DNA from: Lysinibacter sp. HNR
GTDB taxonomy: Bacteria > Actinomycetota > Actinomycetes > Actinomycetales > Microbacteriaceae
DNA: 64,000 nucleotides
Reading direction: 5' to 3'
NCBI RefSeq assembly: GCF_029760935.1
Contig: NZ_CP121684.1
Coordinates: forward strand, 1,736,001-1,800,000
Positions 46,576 to 55,088 of this stretch are shown one piece after another (position 1 is the first letter of the stretch; the number at the start of each line of letters is the position of its first letter). The translations under genes were made by a program, and so were the position numbers. The notes beneath the pieces are model-generated. The model made no database searches. It had not been told where the DNA came from and was given only the letters and a program-made list of their open reading frames with translations.

Positions 46576-47541
46576 CTAGCTCTGCGACGGGGGAAAGAGG
46601 GCATCAATCTGCGCCACTTGGGTGGCATCCGGTCGCCAGGAGTTACCCACAACAGCATTCTCTTGAACCTGTTCGGGAGTTGTCGCCCCGGCAATCACGC
46701 TGCTGAGCACACCGCGAGAAAGCAACCAGCCAAACGTGGCGGCCAACATCGTTACCCCCCACTCGTCACAGAGTCGCTGATAATCCTCGATCGCATCCCA
46801 CGGGGCATTTTTAAGAAGGTGAGGCCGCTGAATCATAATACGACTCTCGGCGGGTCCGCCGTCCCGCGTGAACTTGCCGGTGAACAGCCCGTTGTACAGC
46901 GGAAAGAAGGGAAGAAAACCAATTCCGTAGTGTTCAAGAGCCGGTAAGAGTTCGTGCTCAGCGTCACGAACCAGAAGGCTATATTCATTCTGCGCCGAGA
47001 TAAAACGTGGATGTCCCCCCAGCTGCGCCCGATACTCCGCGTCTGCAGCCTGCCAGGCAGCAAAGTTAGAGTGACCAATGTAGCGAATCTTGCCCTCCTG
47101 GATGAGCTCATCGAGGGCTGCAAGCGTTTCTTCAACAGGAGTGAGGGGGTCGGGGGTGTGTAGCTGGTATAGATCAATCCACTCGGTTTCCAGACGCCTG
47201 AGAGACTGCTCCACAGCCAGGCGAACATAGCGGCGCGATCCCTTAGCGTCCCAAGACTCAATGTCGGAGGGGTAATCTCGATGCCCAAATTTTGTTGCCA
47301 GCACAATCTTGTCACGCTGACCGGCCAGGGCCTTTCCCATAAACGTTTCGCTGCGCCCGTATTGGTACCCGTAGATATCCGCCGTGTCGAAGAGGGTAAT
47401 GCCGGCGTCAAGAGCGGCGTGAATAACGGCGGTACTTCCCTCCTGCCCCTCCGTACGGGAACCGGGCCGACCAAAATTATTACATCCCAGCCCCACAGCA
47501 GATACGCGCAGTCCGGAACGACCGAGTGAGCGATATTCCAT
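46576..47541 (-). CDS. Aldo/keto reductase
   Basis: A 321-residue NADPH-dependent oxidoreductase with a TIM-barrel fold. Catalytic tetrad positions are visible: Asp and Tyr in FDTADIYGYQYGRSE near residue 51, Lys in VLATKFGH near residue 80, and His in IRYIGHSNFAAW near residue 155. The C-terminal GATTPEQVQENA binds the cofactor. GGAGGA lies seven bases before the ATG at 47541, which decides the start over one 19 codons upstream. It belongs to the YghZ/Kv-beta-like subgroup. The physiological carbonyl substrate is unknown. Confidence 0.92.
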   Translation of the reverse strand: MEYRSLGRSGLRVSAVGLGCNNFGRPGSRTEGQEGSTAVIHAALDAGITLFDTADIYGYQYGRSETFMGKALAGQRDKIVLATKFGHRDYPSDIESWDAKGSRRYVRLAVEQSLRRLETEWIDLYQLHTPDPLTPVEETLAALDELIQEGKIRYIGHSNFAAWQAADAEYRAQLGGHPRFISAQNEYSLLVRDAEHELLPALEHYGIGFLPFFPLYNGLFTGKFTRDGGPAESRIMIQRPHLLKNAPWDAIEDYQRLCDEWGVTMLAATFGWLLSRGVLSSVIAGATTPEQVQENAVVGNSWRPDATQVAQIDALFPPSQS

Positions 47542-47687
47542 CAACAATTCCTCCGTATCACACGATGAACTTAAAAATGCTGTGCACAAGCTGAGCATCC
47601 AGCGGTTTCATTACGAGTCTAAACGCGTAGGCTTATAAGAGACATACCGTTCTAAACCGACAACACCTAAACATTTTAAGGAAAAAA

Positions 47688-50231
47688 GTGCCAGGAGAAA
47701 ATCTCACCCGTACCGAAGCCCGCGACCGCGCACACATCGTCAGTGTTGACAGCTACGCAATTCTCCTCGACCTCACCACAGGTTCGGAGACTTTCCGCAG
47801 CAAAACCACGGTTCGATTCTCTGCCACACCCGGCGCATCCACCTTCATCGACGCCATCACCCGGACCGTTCACTCCGTCCATCTCAACGGGGTTGCGCTG
47901 GACCCCGCTGTTGTGAGCGATAACGTTCGTATTCAACTCGATAATCTGGCCGAGTCAAACGAACTTATTGTTGTCGCAGACGCCGAATACACCAACACAG
48001 GCGAGGGACTACACCGCTTTGTTGACCCCTCCGACAATCAGGTTTACCTCTATACCCAGTTTGAGGTTCCCGATTCCCGCCGGGTATTTGCCGTGTTTGA
48101 ACAGCCCGATCTTAAAGCTACCTTCCAGTTCACCGTAACCGCACCCTCTTCCTGGAAGGTTGTGAGTAACTCCCCCACCCCAGAGCCCGTTCCCTCGGGC
48201 AACGACACGGCGGTGTGGACGTTTGCCCCCACCCCCGTTATCTCCAGCTACATCACAGCCCTCATCGCTGGTCCCTACGTGGAGCAGCGCAGCGAACTCA
48301 CCAGCAGCGACGGCAGGGTCATCCCCCTGGGAGTCTTCGGTCGGGCTTCGCTTGCGGAGTACCTCGACGCCGAATACATTTTCGAGAAGACCCGCCAGGG
48401 CTTTGCCTTCTTCGAGGAGAAGTTTGGGCACGCCTACCCCTTTGAGAAGTACGATCAGCTCTTTGTCCCGGAGTTTAACGCCGGGGCCATGGAGAATGCT
48501 GGGGCCGTCACCTTTACCGAAACCTACGTTTTCCGTTCGAAGGTAACGGATGCTGTCCGCGAACGCCGAGTGGTAACCGTCTTGCACGAGCTTGCCCACA
48601 TGTGGTTTGGTGACCTCGTGACCATGCGCTGGTGGAACGACCTGTGGCTTAACGAGTCGTTTGCCGAGTACATGTCCACGCTCGCCACGGCCGAGGCCAC
48701 CGAGTGGCGCGAAGCCTGGACCACCTTTGCGTCGCTCGAAAAGGGCTGGGCTTACCGCCAGGATCAGCTGCCCTCAACACACCCCATCGTTGCCACCATC
48801 AATGATCTGGAAGATGTCCAGGTCAACTTCGACGGCATCACCTACGCCAAGGGGGCCTCCGTCCTCAAACAGCTTGTTGCCTGGGTGGGGCAGGACGCGT
48901 TTATGGCCGGCGTTAACCGCTACTTCACCAAACACGCGTATAAAAACACCGAACTCACAGATCTGATGGTCGAGCTGGAGGCCACCAGCGGTCGAGACCT
49001 GAGCGATTGGTCAACAAAGTGGCTTGAAACTGCCGGGGTCAACACGCTCCGACCCGCGATTGAGACGCACGCAACCGGAACGATCAAAAGCTTTATTATC
49101 GAACAGAGCGCGCATCCCGATTACCCCACCATTCGCCCGCACCGCCTCGCGGTGGGCTTTTACAATGCGGTAGATGGCGACCTCGTCCGCACGCACCGTG
49201 TGGAGCTTGATGTGGATGGCACAACCACCGAGGTTGCTGAACTGGTGGGGATGCAGCGTCCCGACCTCATCCTAGTAAACGACGAGGACTTGGCCTATAC
49301 CAAGATTCGACTCGATGAGGACTCCGAGGCGATGGCTAGGGCGTCACTCTCCCGGGTAACAGACCCCCTCGCCCGGGCACTGCTCTGGGGATCATTCTGG
49401 GATGCAACACGAGACGCCGAGGCGGCCCCCAGCGACTTTATTGATCTTGTTCTTGATCACGTTGCGTCCGAAACAGAGTCCACCACGCTGCGCACGGTTC
49501 TGGGCCAGGTTATTCTTGCGGCAAATTCCTATGTTGCACCGGAAAACCGCGCGGGTGCCCGTGCTCGGGTTGCCGACGCACTGTGGAGTATGACGCTGAA
49601 GGCCGCCCCCGGCTCCGACGAGCAATTTCAATTTGTCCGCTTCTTTGCCCAGGTCGCTCACACCCCTGACCACCTCGACACGATCCTTTCCCTGCTCGAA
49701 GAAAAAATAGATCTACCGGGCCTCGATATCGACACCGATCTTGGGTGGGAGTTGCTTATTGCGCTGGCCGCGGGTGGTCGTGTTACCGAGGCGGAAATCG
49801 ATGCGGCGCTCGCCGACGATAACACCTCAACCGGGGCTCAATCCGCCGCACATGCCCGCGCGGCACTCCCCACCGCCGAGGCGAAGCGTGCGGCTTGGGC
49901 ATCAATTGTGACCGACGATACCGCCTCCAACACAATAGTGCACGCAACGGGTCTCGGTTTCCTCCGCGTGAACGATCTCAACCTGCTGGAGCCGTTTGTC
50001 GCGGAGTACTTTGCCGCTATAGAAAACCTCTGGAAGAGCCGCAGCTACGCCATTAGCAGCACCCTCGTTTCGGGCCTCTACCCCTCCCCATTTGTCTCCG
50101 AAGAACTCGTAATGGCCACCCAGGCCTGGCTTGACGCTCACCCAGAGCCCGCGGCTCTGCGTCGTCTGGTCATCGAGGAATTGGCCGGGGTAGAGCGTGC
50201 TCTTGCCGCTCAGAAAGCAGACAGGACGTAA
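47688..50231 (+). CDS. pepN: Aminopeptidase N (M1 family)
   Basis: An 847-residue cytosolic zinc aminopeptidase. The substrate N-terminus motif GAMENAG is near residue 266 and the catalytic HELAHMWFGDLVTMRWWNDLWLNESFAEY region is near residue 303 (HExxH-18-E). An ERAP1-type C-terminal helical domain completes the length. The start is GTG with AAGGA upstream. It is 2 bp from the MscS gene, so the two are co-transcribed. The pepN-globin-DsbA-rpiB-nei neighbourhood is conserved in Actinobacteria. Confidence 0.97.
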   Translation: MPGENLTRTEARDRAHIVSVDSYAILLDLTTGSETFRSKTTVRFSATPGASTFIDAITRTVHSVHLNGVALDPAVVSDNVRIQLDNLAESNELIVVADAEYTNTGEGLHRFVDPSDNQVYLYTQFEVPDSRRVFAVFEQPDLKATFQFTVTAPSSWKVVSNSPTPEPVPSGNDTAVWTFAPTPVISSYITALIAGPYVEQRSELTSSDGRVIPLGVFGRASLAEYLDAEYIFEKTRQGFAFFEEKFGHAYPFEKYDQLFVPEFNAGAMENAGAVTFTETYVFRSKVTDAVRERRVVTVLHELAHMWFGDLVTMRWWNDLWLNESFAEYMSTLATAEATEWREAWTTFASLEKGWAYRQDQLPSTHPIVATINDLEDVQVNFDGITYAKGASVLKQLVAWVGQDAFMAGVNRYFTKHAYKNTELTDLMVELEATSGRDLSDWSTKWLETAGVNTLRPAIETHATGTIKSFIIEQSAHPDYPTIRPHRLAVGFYNAVDGDLVRTHRVELDVDGTTTEVAELVGMQRPDLILVNDEDLAYTKIRLDEDSEAMARASLSRVTDPLARALLWGSFWDATRDAEAAPSDFIDLVLDHVASETESTTLRTVLGQVILAANSYVAPENRAGARARVADALWSMTLKAAPGSDEQFQFVRFFAQVAHTPDHLDTILSLLEEKIDLPGLDIDTDLGWELLIALAAGGRVTEAEIDAALADDNTSTGAQSAAHARAALPTAEAKRAAWASIVTDDTASNTIVHATGLGFLRVNDLNLLEPFVAEYFAAIENLWKSRSYAISSTLVSGLYPSPFVSEELVMATQAWLDAHPEPAALRRLVIEELAGVERALAAQKADRT

Positions 50232-50233
50232 GT

Positions 50234-51223
50234 ATGGAAACTCCCGAACCCGACCTGGTCACAGGAACAGCAACAACATTTTGGGCACAGCTCATGAGCT
50301 TTTACCAGACGTATGAGCGTCCCATCAATATCGTTGTTATCGTCCTGCTTGCCATAGTCATCCGCTTTCTCGCGATAAAAACTATACACAAGGTCGTCGC
50401 GCAGATTGTAACGGGAGCTAAAAAGAGTCAGAATGTAGACGACACCCAGGCCATCATCGGTTCACCGCTCCTAGCTGCGCGCCTGGTGCAACGCACGCGC
50501 ACGCTCGGGAGTGTGTCCAATAACCTGATCACAATCATCGTCAGTGCCGTAGCGATCGTTCTGGCTATGCAACAGCTTGATGTCAACCTCACGGCAATTT
50601 TGGCATCGGCCGGTATCGTCGCTGCCGGACTTGCCTTCGGCGCACAAAATATTGTGAGAGATGTTCTCAACGGCATCTTTATGGTGTTTGAGGATCAACT
50701 CGGCGTGGGCGATATTGTCGAGATCAACGAGGTGTCAGGCCGGGTCGAGGCTGTGGGAATCCGAATCACCCAGGTGCGTGACGTTAACGGAACGCTCTGG
50801 TTCATTCGCAACGGCGAAATCGCTCGTGTGGGCAACCGCTCACACGAGTGGTCTCGCGCCATACTCGACCTGGCAATCAACAGTGATGCCGACCTGGACA
50901 ACGCCAAAGAAATCATCCAGCACGCGGCTGAGGTGGTTGTAAAACAACCCCTCGTTGCTACCCGGATACTCGAACCGCCACAGGTATGGGGTGTGGAATA
51001 TGTCACGGGCGAGCAGGCGATTATCCGCCTGGTGGTCAAGACCCGCTCCGGTTCGCAGTGGGATATCGCGCGTATCCTGCGCGAAGAACTCAAGAAAGAA
51101 CTGGATGATGCGGGCATCACCCTCTCTCCTGCGCCCCCCGCTAACCCCATAAATTTCAGCGGGGTAGACGGCCCCCTCACCACCCCTCCCACACGCAGAC
51201 CTCGAAGAAAGAAAACACTGTGA
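50234..51223 (+). CDS. Small-conductance mechanosensitive channel (MscS family)
   Basis: A 329-residue channel. There are three membrane segments (about 25-45, 90-112 and 118-150), the last being the Gly/Ala-rich pore helix [21 protein letters not shown]. The MscS beta domain ([24 protein letters not shown]) and a cytoplasmic alpha/beta domain with a basic C-terminal tail follow. It opens on membrane tension to release osmolytes. It is coupled to pepN upstream (2-bp gap) and overlaps the globin start by 4 bp. Confidence 0.92.
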   Translation: METPEPDLVTGTATTFWAQLMSFYQTYERPINIVVIVLLAIVIRFLAIKTIHKVVAQIVTGAKKSQNVDDTQAIIGSPLLAARLVQRTRTLGSVSNNLITIIVSAVAIVLAMQQLDVNLTAILASAGIVAAGLAFGAQNIVRDVLNGIFMVFEDQLGVGDIVEINEVSGRVEAVGIRITQVRDVNGTLWFIRNGEIARVGNRSHEWSRAILDLAINSDADLDNAKEIIQHAAEVVVKQPLVATRILEPPQVWGVEYVTGEQAIIRLVVKTRSGSQWDIARILREELKKELDDAGITLSPAPPANPINFSGVDGPLTTPPTRRPRRKKTL

Positions 51224-51678
51224 CCGACACCCCCAAACCCCTCCCACGGCTCACACTACGCGCAAACGAAACCGGACCTGCGGTCACCGAAACCTTCTAC
51301 GACCAGGTGGGGGGCCACGAAACATTTGTGAAGCTTGTGGCCGAGTTCTACCGCGAGATTCCCGCAGACCCTGTCCTCGGCCCGATGTACCCGGAGGCAG
51401 ACTTTGCCGCTGCCGAGCAGCGCCTACTGCTCTTCCTCGAGCAGTACTGGGGCGGCCCCAGCACCTACAGCGAGCAGCGCGGACACCCTCGCCTGCGCAT
51501 GCGTCACACCCCGTTTCGCGTAAATCCGAATGCACGAGATCGCTGGCTCGCTCACATGCGGCGGGCCGTAGACTCGCTAGATCTCTCTCCCCTGCACCGA
51601 GAAACCCTGTGGGACTACTTGGAACGCGCGGCACACGCCATGGTGAACTCCTTCGAGGAATCAGCTCCTCCACAATAA
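51220..51678 (+). CDS. glbO: Group II truncated hemoglobin
   Basis: A 152-residue protein with the 2-on-2 globin fold: [19 protein letters not shown] near residue 22, [27 protein letters not shown] with the proximal-heme His near residue 92, and a C-terminal MVNS helix. The Tyr at B10 and Trp at G8 of group II are consistent with [10 protein letters not shown]. Such proteins bind oxygen or detoxify NO and peroxide. The start is GTG, overlapping the mscS stop. The 20-residue N-terminal extension is Pro/Thr-rich. Confidence 0.93.
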   Translation: MTDTPKPLPRLTLRANETGPAVTETFYDQVGGHETFVKLVAEFYREIPADPVLGPMYPEADFAAAEQRLLLFLEQYWGGPSTYSEQRGHPRLRMRHTPFRVNPNARDRWLAHMRRAVDSLDLSPLHRETLWDYLERAAHAMVNSFEESAPPQ

Positions 51679-51766
51679 CTTTCTATCCACAGCTCTAACG
51701 TTTGCTGTACAACAGAGTGGGCCTCACACTAGCATCAGATAAACCCCTCTCCCCCCGAAGGAACAC

Positions 51767-52060
51767 ATGTCAAACGTTAGAGTGTCATACCAAGAGATAG
51801 AAACTGCGGCGCACACCCTGCGCACGGGCCAGAGCGAAATTCTCGATAAGCTCCGAGCCATGCACCAGCACATCCAAAATCTCGTCAGTTCCGGTTTTGT
51901 CACGGACAAGGCCTCCGGCGCCTATCGAGACAGCTTCGAGAAATTCACGGGTGGCGCACAGCAAACGCTCGAGGCGCTCAACGAACTCGCCCAATTCCTT
52001 CAGGGCACCTCGGCGGCGCTGCAAGAACTCGACACCCAGCTTGCCTCGCGGCTGCGCTAA
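51767..52060 (+). CDS. WXG100 (ESAT-6-like) family protein lacking the Trp
   Basis: A 97-residue, fully helical two-helix protein of WXG100 size. The turn that normally holds Trp-x-Gly reads LVSSGFVTD (residues 39-47), so the Trp is replaced. The following YRDSFEKFTGGAQQTLEALNEL matches a WXG100 subgroup common in Microbacteriaceae. There is no signal peptide. GAAGGAA lies upstream of the ATG. It lies 13 bp before the large hydrolase gene and is probably its secretion partner through a type VII (Esx-like) system encoded elsewhere. Confidence 0.85.
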   Translation: MSNVRVSYQEIETAAHTLRTGQSEILDKLRAMHQHIQNLVSSGFVTDKASGAYRDSFEKFTGGAQQTLEALNELAQFLQGTSAALQELDTQLASRLR

Positions 52061-52073
52061 CCCGTCTATTCCC

Positions 52074-53669
52074 ATGACCACGCGCACCACACTCTCCTAC
52101 CCCGAGATTACCCAGCTCAACCAACTCCTCCACCGCATCACCGCCCACACCCATCACATCCAGCAGCACCTTGCCCAGCTCCAAGGAAATCCCAACCTTC
52201 CCCACACCACGCCCCTCTCCCCCTCCACTGCACATCACACCCAACACGCCCTCACCGCAGCCCGCCACACCGCGAACAGACACGCCCAAGAAGCCGCCCA
52301 CCTCCTCACCACAACCACTACGATCATCCCCACCTATCAACACGCCGATACCACCCTCGCCCGCCAAGCCCACACCCTCACCACGGCCACCACAGCCATT
52401 GTTAGCTCTTCCACACCCGCAGCACTCACCCCTCCCACAGCCCCACAAGATGCCAACCAGCTCACACCCAACGCACCAAAACCCTTCCCTCCCAGTCTCA
52501 CAGACCTCACCGCCGCTGCCACCCTCACGTTTGATGCCGCCATCATAGCCAACCTCCTTCAAATCTCGCTCCTTCACGGCTTCACCCAAGAAGCCCTCCA
52601 CTCCGCCATCACAGCCGCCCACAAGACCACCCAGTACACCCACCCCCTCGACACCCTCCTCAAAACCACCACCGCCTACGGACCGCTGTCTTTCCTCCTC
52701 AACGCCCTCTCCGAGTTCAACCCCAACCGTGCTCTCGAGAACACCTACAACGCCCTCGAAACCCACACCGCCCTCCTCACCGAGCCCGGCTACACTCTCC
52801 TCGTCACCTCCATTATCAACAGCATCCAACAACTCGGTGGCTTCCAACCTGGTAACACCCAACCCTGGCACGATCCCAATTGGTCCATCACCGACAACGT
52901 CTCAGTGCTCTCCGAGGATGATCGTATTGAACGTTTAGATGCTTACAAAGCTGCAATAACTGAAAAACTTGAGTACAACTACGATGATTCCTCACCCATC
53001 CTTGACGTTAAAAACCTTTTACTCAAGGCTGGTGAGCTTGATGCCCTCGGCAGACAAAACGAAGCCCAAATCGAAACCATCCTCTCGCCCGGCCCTCCAA
53101 CACACATTACGGTCATCATCCCCAGTACACAGGAATGGAAACCCTGGGGCAGCAACGTCCCCAACGACCTCATCGGGAATCTTCTCACCATGCAAGGAGC
53201 CACCAGCGACCTTCAAGCCCTCACCCACAAAGCAATCGACGACCAACTCGCCAAACTCACCCCCGAACAACGAGACAACGCACAAATCATGACCGTCGGG
53301 TTCAGCCAAGGCGGCATAGTCGCCGCAGCCATCGCCGCCACCGGCAAATACAACATCACCCACGTCATCACCGCAGGATCCCCCATTGCAAAAATCCTTA
53401 ATTCTCTCCCCGACAACAACGAGCTCACCGTCCTCGCCCTCGAACAATACGGCGACCCTGTTCCCAGGCTCGATGCAGCGCCTAACCCCACCAGGCCCGG
53501 TATCACCACCCTCACCACACTCCCAGAAGAAGAAAGCACTCTTCTTTCCCACAACATCCTGCGCTACGCATACAACGCACAAAATCTCGACCCACAACAC
53601 ACCACCGGCATCACAGGCTTCTTCTCACCCCACCAAAAAACCCAACGATACTACGGGCACAGACAATGA
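52074..53669 (+). CDS. Large alpha/beta-hydrolase with helical N-terminus; candidate type VII secretion effector
   Basis: A 531-residue protein. Residues 1-125 are helical, Thr/His/Ala-rich and without a signal peptide, resembling the targeting part of LXG/WXG-type substrates. The centre (about 126-330) is mostly helical with no family match. The C-terminal 200 residues form an alpha/beta-hydrolase: VGFSQGGIVAAA gives nucleophile Ser411, YGDPVPRLD gives Asp461, and LLSHNILRY gives His493, a complete triad of the cutinase/PE-PPE type. It follows a WXG100 gene by 13 bp and its stop overlaps the lipoprotein start (ATGA). The coding strand is extremely C-rich and G-poor. The lipase or esterase role is inferred. 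Confidence 0.85.
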   Translation: MTTRTTLSYPEITQLNQLLHRITAHTHHIQQHLAQLQGNPNLPHTTPLSPSTAHHTQHALTAARHTANRHAQEAAHLLTTTTTIIPTYQHADTTLARQAHTLTTATTAIVSSSTPAALTPPTAPQDANQLTPNAPKPFPPSLTDLTAAATLTFDAAIIANLLQISLLHGFTQEALHSAITAAHKTTQYTHPLDTLLKTTTAYGPLSFLLNALSEFNPNRALENTYNALETHTALLTEPGYTLLVTSIINSIQQLGGFQPGNTQPWHDPNWSITDNVSVLSEDDRIERLDAYKAAITEKLEYNYDDSSPILDVKNLLLKAGELDALGRQNEAQIETILSPGPPTHITVIIPSTQEWKPWGSNVPNDLIGNLLTMQGATSDLQALTHKAIDDQLAKLTPEQRDNAQIMTVGFSQGGIVAAAIAATGKYNITHVITAGSPIAKILNSLPDNNELTVLALEQYGDPVPRLDAAPNPTRPGITTLTTLPEEESTLLSHNILRYAYNAQNLDPQHTTGITGFFSPHQKTQRYYGHRQ

Positions 53670-54217
53670 AACCGACACTCCACAAGACACACTTCAAGAC
53701 CCTGTACGCAATCCTTGTCACAACCCTGCTACTGGGTTTCACAGGATGCGCCCCCAGCACCTCCCAAGGGCAAACAATAGAACAAGCAAACACACAACTC
53801 ACCCAACTCGACGGTGTAGCCCCCGCCTCCCGGGCAAACACGGGATCAATGTGGCAAGGATTCGAACGCATCAAAGATTCAACAGTGTTACTCCGTATCA
53901 AAGACGGTTACGAAATCGCTGATACTCAAGCTCTCACCGACTGGCTCATACGCACCACATGGTCACTCAACGATCAGAAGCCCAACAGCAACACGCTCGT
54001 TATTGTGATGTTCGACCAAGAACCCACGGAACGAGAATGGGGCGGTGCTACTGCTGCTGAAGCACTCGGGTTTCAGGTGATTTCTTCTCCAGAACGAGTC
54101 CGATCATTTTCCATCTCAATTGAATCCCTCGAGGAAAAACTTGGACCTTGGCCAGGCGACGTTCCTAAACTACCCGTGGGGGCACTGGTTGAGACTTTCG
54201 ACACACCGAAAGAATAG
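53666..54217 (+). CDS. Lipoprotein, candidate immunity partner of the hydrolase
   Basis: A 183-residue protein with a basic N-terminus, a hydrophobic stretch and the lipobox LLLGFTGC (Cys28), so it should be lipid-anchored on the outer face of the membrane. The mature part is soluble and mixed alpha/beta, with no family I recognise. Its ATG overlaps the hydrolase stop (ATGA), giving tight coupling. In Staphylococcus the lipase effector TslA is neutralised by the lipoprotein TilA, and the same arrangement is seen here. The immunity role is inferred from position and topology only. Confidence 0.75.
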   Translation: MKPTLHKTHFKTLYAILVTTLLLGFTGCAPSTSQGQTIEQANTQLTQLDGVAPASRANTGSMWQGFERIKDSTVLLRIKDGYEIADTQALTDWLIRTTWSLNDQKPNSNTLVIVMFDQEPTEREWGGATAAEALGFQVISSPERVRSFSISIESLEEKLGPWPGDVPKLPVGALVETFDTPKE

Positions 54218-54383
54218 TCAACTCCCCTTACCCCAAGAACAAAAAGAAGCCTCCCTAGACTCCCTCAAGAAGTTCACACACCGCATTTTAAAACCAGGAT
54301 CCCGATCATGGAACATGATCGGCTTCCTTCCAACGGTAAACGTACCAATCCGCAAGAAAACTCTGCCGAACCGCACTGAATGA
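54218..54383 (+). pseudogene. Possible out-of-frame coding remnant after the lipoprotein gene
   Basis: Directly after the lipoprotein stop, in a shifted frame, about 54 codons read protein-like sequence (QLPLPQEQKEASLDSLKKF, then RILKPGSRSW and PIRKKTLPNRTE) to a TGA at 54383. There is no start or ribosome-binding site of its own. It may be a lost C-terminal tail of the lipoprotein after a frameshift, a decayed immunity-gene copy, or chance. Confidence 0.25.
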
Positions 54384-54410
54384 ATGACAAGATAGCATCA
54401 GGAAAAATTC

Positions 54411-54932
54411 ATGACAACCGACCAAGAGCAGCAAAAGCCTCAACTAAAGGTTCCTTTAAAATGGGCTCGAATACGTTTTTTGGTTGGTTGTCTTCTTGGC
54501 TATCAATCAATACTCTTACCGATACTCGCCTCGCGACCAGATATCTTTACCGTTGCATACACGTCATTTGTTATCGCCGTCGGTTCCTTGATCATTGCGC
54601 TCTTTGCCTCACTACTCATGACCTGGCCTTTCCGTTGGATCAATAGCTTTCACCTTGTTATCCAACCCTTCTTTTTTGGGCTTATTGGAGGAAGTTTTTT
54701 CCTGCTCGCCCTCGGAACTCTGTCTTACTTTCTTGAGGGTGCTAGCTCAGCTTCTGTCACGGTGTATCTTTTGTTTTATCCCAGCCTCACATTCTTTGTG
54801 GGTGGCATATTCTGCTCTCTCTTCACCCGGTTTCGTCCGATCTTTGTTGTAGCGGTTATTCTGGTGAGCGCTGTATTTATAACCAGCCTGAGCCTGTGGA
54901 TTATCCTGACCACCGTCTTCCATCAGACCTAA
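54411..54932 (+). CDS. Hypothetical four-helix membrane protein
   Basis: A 173-residue protein with a 20-residue polar N-terminus and four clear membrane helices (about 25-42, 50-70, 80-108 and 115-165, the last possibly two). AGGAAAAATTC precedes the ATG. No family is recognised. Its place downstream of the hydrolase and lipoprotein, in the same orientation and with similar codon bias, suggests a cassette member such as a second immunity or anchoring protein. This is inference only. Confidence 0.65.
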   Translation: MTTDQEQQKPQLKVPLKWARIRFLVGCLLGYQSILLPILASRPDIFTVAYTSFVIAVGSLIIALFASLLMTWPFRWINSFHLVIQPFFFGLIGGSFFLLALGTLSYFLEGASSASVTVYLLFYPSLTFFVGGIFCSLFTRFRPIFVVAVILVSAVFITSLSLWIILTTVFHQT

Positions 54933-55088
54933 GAAACAAAACCCACGACAATCTTGTCTGCCCGGGCCCCTGAACTACACGGGCACTCCAACGCATTATG
55001 GGATGCTTAGAGAAGCACTACCCACCACTCACACCCCGTTTTACCCGCTTTATCTCTCCCCGGAGAGAACAAAGAACAGGTTCAAGAG

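Noticed and set aside
51978-52871. 297-residue Gly/Val/Glu-rich minus-strand frame opposite the effector gene
   Set aside because: A by-product of the C-rich coding strand; the Gly/Glu/Val runs look like no protein family.
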